From an uncultured Rhodobacterales bacterium (GTDB lineage Bacteria > Pseudomonadota > Alphaproteobacteria > Rhodobacterales > Rhodobacteraceae), in the NCBI GenBank assembly GCA_937901055.1, contig CALCGO010000153.1:1-11245 (forward strand): DNA of 11,245 bases, read 5' to 3'. Below, in pieces: positions 1-5,023 of the stretch. Position 1 is the first letter of the stretch, and each line of letters begins with the position of its first letter. The translations under genes were made by a program, and so were the position numbers. The notes beneath the pieces were generated by a model. The model ran no database searches. It saw only the letters and a program-made list of their open reading frames with translations, and had not been told where the DNA came from.

Positions 1-359
1 CCCACGCTCCCGAACCAGAGCGAAACTTGTATATGATCAGTCAGGCGGTCGAAAAAACTGCCCACCGCCGAAGAAACCTGCCGGTAACGGGCCATTTGCC
101 CGTCCATACAATCCAGCACATGACTGAGATGGATCAGAATCGCAGCAGCTACAAAATTCGCCGACCCGCCAATGACGATGCAGATGGCAGCGAACAACGC
201 CACCACAAAGGATGCCAAAGTAATCCGGTTAGGTGTAATCCAGCTATAGTTTACCGCAAAATAGTTGGCCGAAATCGCAAGCGGGGACGTCACAAAGGAG
301 GACCACCATTCGTCATTTTTCGTTTTGGTCGCCCATAATTTTTCAAGTTTGCTGGTCAT
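1..359 (-). CDS. CDP-alcohol phosphatidyltransferase, C-terminally truncated by the window edge
   Basis: I translated the minus strand from the ATG at 359-357; the frame stays open for 119 residues to the left edge. The family signature D-x2-D-G-x2-A-R-x8-G-x3-D-x3-D is complete at residues 83-108 (D83, D86, G87, A90, R91, G100, D104, D108); these aspartates bind the metal ions and the CDP-alcohol. A first hydrophobic segment covers about residues 47-63 and a second about 66-82, as expected for the membrane-embedded fold. The enzyme moves a phospho- or phosphono-alcohol between a CMP-activated donor and an alcohol acceptor in the inner membrane, making a phospholipid or related compound. Its ATG overlaps the TGA of the upstream aminotransferase (ATGA) and no clear Shine-Dalgarno is visible, so translational coupling is likely. 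The substrate cannot be read from the motif; the neighbour suggests an amino-phosphonate headgroup (inference). Confidence 0.9.
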   Translation of the reverse strand, partial: MTSKLEKLWATKTKNDEWWSSFVTSPLAISANYFAVNYSWITPNRITLASFVVALFAAICIVIGGSANFVAAAILIHLSHVLDCMDGQMARYRQVSSAVGSFFDRLTDHIQVSLWFGSV

Positions 360-1549
360 GATACAACCGGCTGCAAGTTCTGATTGTGATGGGCAATCAC
401 CTTTAGCGCCAGTTTGTTTTTCCTTATTGGCACGACCAATGCGGCTCTGTTCATCTGCGATGCCAGTAGAACTTTCCTGAGAGTTTGAAGGAAAAACTGG
501 ATGTCTAGATCCGAAATCTCGCCGATATTGCCAACCTGAAACACTTTACCTTTGAAGCAACCCTTGCCCTCATAGATGATGATTGCGCTTTCGCGTAGCC
601 TTCTCCGCAGATCCGCTACATCAACTGAGGCCGGCACGCGCACAGTTGTTAGAACCGAGCACATGTCTTTTTCGTCGATCAGAAATTCGAGGTTTAGTTT
701 ACGCATCCCCAGACGCAATTCTTGCGCGCGGCTACGGATCTTGGCCAGTCGGATTGCCACACCCTCCGCCAGAATGTTGGTAAGCGCCTGCTCTAGCGCG
801 AAGAACAATGGAACGGCTGGCGTGTTAGGCGTCTGCGAATGGGAAGTCAAAAACGCATAAAAGGTCGCCAGATTAAGATACGTAGTTTTAGCCTGGTGGT
901 GCTTGAGTTTTTCAAACTGCGTCTTGCGTCCGATGACAAAGGACAACCCAGGATAGGACCCAATAGCCTTCGAGGTGGAGCTTGAACAAAAGGCAATATT
1001 GCAGCCTTCCATATCCACGTGCTCCGCTCCGACACTGCTCACACCGTCCACGACGAAAAGCGCGCCATGAGCTTTGGCCAATGCACCAATTTGGTTCAGC
1101 GGATTAAGCATGCCCGAACTGGTCTCGTGGTGAACCATGGCGATGACGGCTACCTTGTGGGTACTCAAAAAGGCTTCGATCATTTGCAGATTAAACGGCT
1201 GGCCCCAAGGCACTTCGATCAGATGGGTTTGCCGATTGTGCATCTGGGAGATCTTGTGCAGGCGCTCGCCGAATTCGCCGTTTGACAGGATCAGGATGTG
1301 GCCTTTACCGACGACCGAAGACAGCATTGCTTCGTTTGCAGCCGTTCCGGATCCGGTGATCACAACCGCGCGGTATCTATTACGCCGCTCTATCTGGAAT
1401 AGGGACAGAAGTTTTTCTTCGATACTGCCAAGCAATGTATCGAAATCGGTTTCCCTGTGGCAAATGTCCTCTTTCGAGATTGCAATTCGCAGGTTCTCGG
1501 CCACATTTACTGGTCCGGGCGTAAACAGAAGATATTTGTCCAAATTCAT
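356..1549 (-). CDS. Class V PLP-dependent aminotransferase, 2-aminoethylphosphonate transaminase-like (PhnW type)
   Basis: The 397-residue protein has the fold-type I class V layout seen in 2-aminoethylphosphonate:pyruvate transaminase. TPGPV lies at residues 10-14, a GSGTAANE phosphate-binding turn at about 66-73, HHETSSG at about 140-146, the pyridine-contacting Asp in VVDGVSS (D168), the Schiff-base lysine in STSKAIG (K194), a TPNTP motif, and GNIGEI near residue 340. D168 and K194 match the numbers I recall for Salmonella PhnW, which supports the ATG at 1549 over an in-frame start at 1618 that would add 23 unrelated residues before TPGPV. A weak AGAG lies about 6 bases upstream. The usual FRIGNIGE arginine is Gln here (FQVGNIGE, Q338), and the C-terminus has about 30 extra residues. 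It overlaps the phosphatidyltransferase gene by ATGA. In this family the enzyme interconverts phosphonoacetaldehyde plus alanine with aminoethylphosphonate plus pyruvate; another amino-group acceptor is possible. Confidence 0.85.
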   Translation of the reverse strand: MNLDKYLLFTPGPVNVAENLRIAISKEDICHRETDFDTLLGSIEEKLLSLFQIERRNRYRAVVITGSGTAANEAMLSSVVGKGHILILSNGEFGERLHKISQMHNRQTHLIEVPWGQPFNLQMIEAFLSTHKVAVIAMVHHETSSGMLNPLNQIGALAKAHGALFVVDGVSSVGAEHVDMEGCNIAFCSSSTSKAIGSYPGLSFVIGRKTQFEKLKHHQAKTTYLNLATFYAFLTSHSQTPNTPAVPLFFALEQALTNILAEGVAIRLAKIRSRAQELRLGMRKLNLEFLIDEKDMCSVLTTVRVPASVDVADLRRRLRESAIIIYEGKGCFKGKVFQVGNIGEISDLDIQFFLQTLRKVLLASQMNRAALVVPIRKNKLALKVIAHHNQNLQPVVS

Positions 1550-1663
1550 CCAATCTCTAACGATGCACAGCCAAAAGACCCCGCAACCGCGTGTTTGATA
1601 CGCCCTCAAGAAAGACATCGCTCAAGATCTGAACGGGATCAACGAGAGGGCACAAATCGTTTT

Positions 1664-1691
1664 AAAAAAGCAGCCCCGCGATTGGGGTTGC
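1664..1691 (-). terminator. Intrinsic terminator upstream of the aminotransferase gene
   Basis: On the minus strand the left arm GCAACCCC (1691-1684) pairs with GGGGCTGC (1677-1670) around the 6-base loop AATCGC. There is one A-C mismatch and four G-C pairs at the loop end. Six T residues follow (1669-1664). No T tract follows on the plus strand, so the direction is minus. It lies 115 bp before the aminotransferase ATG. It may end transcripts arriving from the lysis genes or from the 1.7-2.2 kb interval, or act as an attenuator in the aminotransferase leader. Confidence 0.6.
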
Positions 1692-2009
1692 CCAGTATGT
1701 GTTAAGAAAAAAAAGTTTACCCGAACCGAAGCTCGGCAAAAAATCATCTTGATCCGCGCTACGAACTAATCGCGCAAATCAACCGTAGAAGTGTAACTAA
1801 AAAATATAAAGTTAACCAAGCGAAGTTTTATCAAACCTGCGCAAGTAGAGGCGCAAACAACAAAACAAACAACTAGCGGAAATCCTGTTCCCCGAAGCGT
1901 CTGCACGTCATTCTTTGCCGAATCATCATGCGCTCTTTTTTGCGCCTGTAGATGGATCTCTAGATAGCAGAGTCGCGTAAAGCAAGGTATTTCTGAAGAT
2001 CTACCCAGC

Positions 2010-2038
2010 CTGACAGGTTGACCGGGAGCTGATATAAC
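2010..2038 (+). promoter_or_regulatory. Putative sigma70-type promoter facing the lysis genes
   Basis: CTGACA (2010-2015) is one base from the -35 consensus, and TATAAC (2033-2038) is one base from the -10 consensus. The spacer is exactly 17 bp. A transcript would start near 2045 and run right, towards and then antisense to the spanin genes at 2278-2692. The only open frame close behind is 29 codons (2056-2145), starting MPRNFNKS, which I do not recognise and which lacks a clear Shine-Dalgarno. The match is good, but an AT-rich interval can give one by chance. Confidence 0.35.
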
Positions 2039-2151
2039 TGACGGGCCAGTAAAAGATGCCTAGAAATTTCAATAAGTCGCGCATTTCGGTTCAACCAAAT
2101 TATAAAAAAACACCCTACTCAGATTCGACATCTTCAGCTTCCTAAACATTG

Positions 2152-2163
2152 GCAGACGTCTGC
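2152..2163. repeat. 12-bp perfect palindrome GCAGACGTCTGC
   Basis: The twelve bases are exactly self-complementary and lie about 107 bp downstream of the predicted start of the plus-strand promoter. It could be a regulator half-site pair or the stem of a short hairpin followed by TTTC. Neither reading is strong. Confidence 0.25.
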
Positions 2164-2277
2164 TTTCAGATGCGCCACAACATGATTTAGCACCTGCCGC
2201 GAAGTTCCGCTATCCGCCCAAATTAACAGTTTCAAATGGTGACTCGAAGGGAGAGAAATGTCTGATTTTTCTCTGCG

Positions 2278-2529
2278 TCACGAACCGCAGGTGCTGGCCT
2301 GTTCCCTGAGCAGACTGTAGTCAGCCAACCAGTCGATAATTACGGCATCCTCTGGCAAGTTTTCAATTTCAGTTGCCACCAGCGCTTGTTCTTCACGGTT
2401 ATATTCCACTATTGGCGGGCATACTCCGACAACAGGCTCAGAACTTATCATCGCGCAGGCGCTCAACGAGCTCGTCACGATTGCGAGGGCGGCGAGCCGT
2501 GGCTTGCAGCATTTTGTGTTGAATTTCAT
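2278..2529 (-). CDS. Outer-membrane lipoprotein spanin (o-spanin, Rz1-like)
   Basis: This 83-residue protein has a lipoprotein signal: basic start (K2, K6, K9, R11), hydrophobic stretch about 12-21, and lipobox LSAC at 22-25. Processing at C25 would leave a 59-residue mature lipoprotein. Residue +2 is Ala, not Asp, which favours the outer membrane. The mature part carries a CPPIVEY segment and two further cysteines (C37, C81). An ATG at 2529 is preceded by AGGAGA at a good distance. The first 30 codons, including the whole signal peptide, overlap the 3' end of the upstream i-spanin gene in another frame. Small size, lipobox, position after an endolysin and overlap with a TM/coiled-coil partner fit the o-spanin, which with the i-spanin fuses inner and outer membranes in the last step of lysis. 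The function is inferred from architecture, not from recognised sequence identity. Confidence 0.75.
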   Translation of the reverse strand: MKFNTKCCKPRLAALAIVTSSLSACAMISSEPVVGVCPPIVEYNREEQALVATEIENLPEDAVIIDWLADYSLLREQASTCGS

Positions 2530-2692
2530 TTGCTTTCTCCTGATTTTCCAGACGTTCTGTCAACCGCCCTGCACGCTCACCCGAGCGGCGCAGGGATAGC
2601 AGGAACAGGGATATTGTAAGGGCGGTTGCCGCCCATTTTCCGACCACCAATGCAAAGCGGCTGCTGGCGAGCCATGCAAAAAGCGCGCCCAT
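2438..2692 (-). CDS. Inner-membrane spanin (i-spanin, Rz-like)
   Basis: The 84-residue protein has one N-terminal membrane segment (about 13-33: FALVV...ISLFLL), then a charged helix-forming stretch (about 35-62: LRRSGERAGRLTERLENQEK...) that looks like a short coiled coil, and a basic/acidic tail. This is the usual i-spanin plan: TM anchor, periplasmic coiled coil, C-terminal tip that meets the o-spanin. I chose the ATG at 2692 because it overlaps the endolysin stop (TGATG); an in-frame TTG at 2713 would add 7 residues. The last 92 bases overlap the o-spanin gene in a different frame, the 'overlapped' class of Rz/Rz1 pairs. A holin with a single TM is the main alternative, but the coiled coil and overlapping lipoprotein favour a spanin. 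Confidence 0.7.
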   Translation of the reverse strand: MGALFAWLASSRFALVVGKWAATALTISLFLLSLRRSGERAGRLTERLENQEKANEIQHKMLQATARRPRNRDELVERLRDDKF

Positions 2693-3366
2693 CAGCGCCG
2701 GCCCTTTCGCCAATCATCCCAACGGGCGTAGATGGTTATGCCAATCCCGATCAGCGCCATGGCGATAAACATCCAGCGCAGAGTATCGAGGTATGGGATC
2801 AATGGCTGGATGGCGGTCTGGGTGTCAATCAAAACGTCTTGAGCAACCTCGACACCCGCCGCCCCGATGGTGGCAACACCGGCAGCACCGCCACCTTTCA
2901 TCGTCCGGGACTCATTGAGGCCTTCACGAAGGCGCGGGGGCTCTTCTGCAAACCGCCTCAACCGAAGTGGAAACGGATCACCCCATTGTCGTGTGCGGCC
3001 AATATCGATGTGTATGAAGTCCTGGCGGGGATAGAAACCGAAGCCGGTAAAACCAGCGGCACGGGCAGCTTTCTCAAAACTTTCCGGATTATGGTTAGCC
3101 ATAGAAATATCAAACGCCGCGCCCTGCAAATGCATAGAGTGCTCCGCGCCACCGACTTGTCGGTTATACTCCGGACTGCGGTATGCGGAGTGCACAATCA
3201 GCGGCACGCCGAGTTTTTCACGCAGAGCCTGTAGCATGTCGAGCGCGGCCTCGTTTATGCGAATAATCCCGTCGCCGCGACAGGCGATTTCTTCGGGCGA
3301 AAAGTTCGCCCAGCGCCAGAGGGTTTCGGGGACATCGCGCCAATCGGCGAAGTAATGGGTGGTCAT
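2692..3366 (-). CDS. M15-family peptidase endolysin with C-terminal membrane segment
   Basis: Residues about 1-130 are a Peptidase_M15_3-type domain: SAYRSPEYN (60-68), the zinc-site motif S-x-H-x-x-G-x-A-x-D with H79 and D86, and FIHID (H119, D121). Such enzymes cut stem-peptide or cross-link bonds in peptidoglycan. A linker (about 135-157) leads to a Gly/Ala-rich, weakly hydrophobic stretch (158-180) and a clear membrane segment (about 197-213) ending in the basic tail RWDDWRKGRR. There is no N-terminal signal peptide. The ATG at 3366 is preceded by AGGAAG 7 bases away. An ATG at 3435 that overlaps the previous stop (TGATG) would add 23 low-complexity residues encoded by a terminator hairpin, so I reject it as the main start. 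The gene is followed by spanins with a TGATG overlap, so its role as the element's endolysin is likely. Confidence 0.85.
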   Translation of the reverse strand: MTTHYFADWRDVPETLWRWANFSPEEIACRGDGIIRINEAALDMLQALREKLGVPLIVHSAYRSPEYNRQVGGAEHSMHLQGAAFDISMANHNPESFEKAARAAGFTGFGFYPRQDFIHIDIGRTRQWGDPFPLRLRRFAEEPPRLREGLNESRTMKGGGAAGVATIGAAGVEVAQDVLIDTQTAIQPLIPYLDTLRWMFIAMALIGIGITIYARWDDWRKGRR

Positions 3367-3380
3367 GGAGTTCTTCCTAG

Positions 3381-3406
3381 AAAAAGAAAACCCGCCAATT
3401 GGCGGG
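3381..3406 (-). terminator. Intrinsic terminator between the DUF6127 gene and the endolysin gene
   Basis: The perfect 16-base palindrome CCCGCCAATTGGCGGG (3391-3406) forms a 6-bp G-C-only stem with an AATT loop. On the minus strand it is followed immediately by TTTTCTTTTT (3390-3381). On the plus strand no T tract follows. It lies 15 bp before the endolysin ATG, so it separates the structural genes from the endolysin-spanin genes within an otherwise continuous operon. The endolysin's AGGAAG ribosome binding site comes directly after the T tract. Confidence 0.8.
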
Positions 3407-3434
3407 CATGGGATCGGGGTGATTTTGGTTGGCA

Positions 3435-3716
3435 TCAGCCAAACAGTTTCAGCCGCACGGCAATACCCGCAATCAGCGCGAGCAGCAGGCCGGTCGTCAT
3501 AAGGCGGATGATCGTTTGCCAGGCGGTACGACGCGCCATGCGCAGGCTATCGAGCAGTGTGCGCAGATCGTGGATGTCAATGGCGGCTTCGGGGCCCTCA
3601 AGCCCCACATCGGCCAGGGCGCGGCGCGCGCCTTGCTCGGCGGCACGGGCCAGCATGGCTTCGAACTCGTCCTCGGGCATGCGGACAAAGCCCGCTTCAA
3701 GTTTGGGCGGGGTCAT
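3435..3716 (-). CDS. DUF6127-like small membrane protein, possible holin candidate
   Basis: The 93-residue protein begins MTPPKLEAGFVRMPEDEFEAMLARAAEQG, a pattern I associate with the DUF6127 family of alphaproteobacterial phage regions. An acidic/alanine-rich helical N-terminal part (about 12-60) is followed by basic residues (R59, R62, R63) and one membrane segment (about 67-87: TIIRLMTTGLLLALIAGIAV) with a short KLFG end. I chose the ATG at 3716 because GAGGAA lies about 7 bases upstream and the family appears to start there; an upstream ATG at 3731 would contain that Shine-Dalgarno. It sits 26 bp after the tail-fibre gene and just before the endolysin. No function is established that I know of. 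Its position and single TM make it a candidate holin or holin partner, an inference only. Confidence 0.75.
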   Translation of the reverse strand: MTPPKLEAGFVRMPEDEFEAMLARAAEQGARRALADVGLEGPEAAIDIHDLRTLLDSLRMARRTAWQTIIRLMTTGLLLALIAGIAVRLKLFG

Positions 3717-3742
3717 GGGAGTTCCTCTCATATTGGAATGGT

Positions 3743-5023
3743 TCAGACTTCGCGCCATTTCGGGAAAACCATCTGGTAGACCCAGTTGTTGGTCGAGGTC
3801 ATGGTGGTCACGGGATTACTGGCCCAGCTTGCGGGTAGGCCACCGATGATCTCGGCGTTGCTGGAACCCGCATACAAATAAACCTGCGGGGCGACGCTCT
3901 GGGGATAGGCGCTTGTGCCGCTGGCGTGGGGATAGAAGCGGGTCAGACCTGGCGTCATCCAGCGGGCATAGCGCGCGTAAGCACCTGCGCCACTCACACC
4001 CATGGCGGTGACATACCAGCCTTTGGCGAGGGTCTGCGGTAATCCCAGATTGAACTCTTTGTTATCGGCCACATCGGCAGGCAGGGTTCCGAAATCCGCG
4101 ACCCGGGCACCGATATCCCAGAGATCTCCGTTCGGAGCTCCGAGCTCGTAAATCCCGCACCGCAGCAACGCACCAGCCGTTGTCGAGGCTACATTCAGGG
4201 AAACAAACGCTCCGAGCAGCTGGATCGGGCGATCGACATGAAAGGCCATGAAAAACATCCGGTCCTGCGAGAGCGCCTGTTGGGAGGACGAGCTGTAGCT
4301 CAGGGTGAAAGGATCAACCGCGCCCCACCAATCGGACCCACCCGCTTTGGTGATACTGCCAACCCCGTGGCGCTCCGGATCGAGCCCGCCCGGAAAACTG
4401 GCCGCGCCAGAGTTTCGATCAATGCGTATCCCCTCGAAGAAACTGTTGCCGTCTGCGCTGACCTTGATGGAAAAGTCGTCACCTCCCGCAGTTCCCATCT
4501 CTGCGCGCCCCGACCAGCCTGTCTGGAATAGCAGGCTGGCGGTGTCTGTGTCGGCGGATTTGTTGATTTTGAGTTGATGACCATTTCCGGCATGATTAAG
4601 CAGGGTCGAGATTGCAGAAACCGCCAGCTTGTTGGTGGCATCCGAAGTGGTCCCGATGCCGATGCCGGCGAGGTTCTGCAGGCTTGGCGTATAAGCGCCC
4701 CACGCACTGCCGGACCAGAACAACAGTTTTCCCGCAGTGACATCCCACACCAGCCAACCGGGCTGCGGGATAAGACGTAGCCATGCCCCGCCGGAATAGA
4801 GAGCGATACTGTCATCCCAGCCCGCCCAGGCATCGATAGCACCCGCCCCAACAATATGGCGTTCGCCCTCAGCTGGTGTTGCCGGCGGAGATGTGGCCCC
4901 GAAGGAATTCACGGCCAGCTGGGTCAGTGCATCGATCAGGTCCAGCGCCTCGTTAACGGTGACATGTTTCTGGGCCTGCGCGGCGGCGAGATACGGCAGG
5001 ACAAGGTTCGGGGTGTTGGTCAT
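3743..5023 (-). CDS. DUF2793-domain phage tail fibre/tip protein
   Basis: The 426-residue protein starts with a DUF2793 domain (about 5-105: LVLPYLAAAQAQKHVTVNEAL, then WDDSIALYSGGAWLRL and GWLVWDVTAGKLLFW). A middle section (about 118-213) contains NKLAVSA, LLNHAGNGHQLKINKS and SADGNSFFEGIRID, a glycine/aspartate-rich segment common in trimeric tail fibres. The rest is a beta-rich C-terminal domain (about 225-426) that ends VYQMVFPKWREV and probably binds the host surface. Its ATG overlaps the stop of the g15 homologue (ATGA), and GGGAG lies upstream inside that gene. The position straight after the tail-tip gene fits a receptor-binding accessory fibre. The C-terminal binding role is inferred; the DUF2793 assignment is by recognised sequence pattern. 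Confidence 0.85.
   Translation of the reverse strand: MTNTPNLVLPYLAAAQAQKHVTVNEALDLIDALTQLAVNSFGATSPPATPAEGERHIVGAGAIDAWAGWDDSIALYSGGAWLRLIPQPGWLVWDVTAGKLLFWSGSAWGAYTPSLQNLAGIGIGTTSDATNKLAVSAISTLLNHAGNGHQLKINKSADTDTASLLFQTGWSGRAEMGTAGGDDFSIKVSADGNSFFEGIRIDRNSGAASFPGGLDPERHGVGSITKAGGSDWWGAVDPFTLSYSSSSQQALSQDRMFFMAFHVDRPIQLLGAFVSLNVASTTAGALLRCGIYELGAPNGDLWDIGARVADFGTLPADVADNKEFNLGLPQTLAKGWYVTAMGVSGAGAYARYARWMTPGLTRFYPHASGTSAYPQSVAPQVYLYAGSSNAEIIGGLPASWASNPVTTMTSTNNWVYQMVFPKWREV

Larger units (their letters stand above)
1692..2277. other. Non-coding AT-richer interval between the lipid genes and the lysis genes
   Basis: I see no protein gene of recognisable family and no convincing tRNA or other RNA gene on either strand. 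Base composition is visibly more AT-rich than in the tail genes. Content I can name: A-rich runs around 1703-1714, a putative plus-strand sigma70-type promoter at 2010-2038, a 29-codon plus-strand open frame at 2056-2145 with no good ribosome binding site, and a 12-bp palindrome at 2152-2163. If the element on the right is a prophage, this interval is the natural place for its left end, but no attachment-site repeat can be shown because the other end is outside the window. Confidence 0.5.

Noticed and set aside
1550..1618. Upstream in-frame ATG at 1618 for the aminotransferase
   Set aside because: It would add 23 residues before the TPGPV start typical of the family; the ATG at 1549 makes the catalytic residue numbers agree with PhnW.
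2085..2100. TTCGGTTCAACC resembling a tRNA T-arm, as a tRNA fragment or attachment site
   Set aside because: No paired acceptor stem, anticodon arm or CCA-end context can be found around it.
2252..2274. Hairpin AGAGAAA/TTTCTCT just after the o-spanin stop, as a terminator
   Set aside because: The stem is mostly A-T with a 9-base loop and no T tract follows on the minus strand, so it is not a convincing intrinsic terminator.
2626..3234. 202-codon plus-strand open frame over the endolysin gene
   Set aside because: Antisense to the M15 endolysin, whose zinc motif and ribosome binding site are clear; the translated product shows no recognisable domain.
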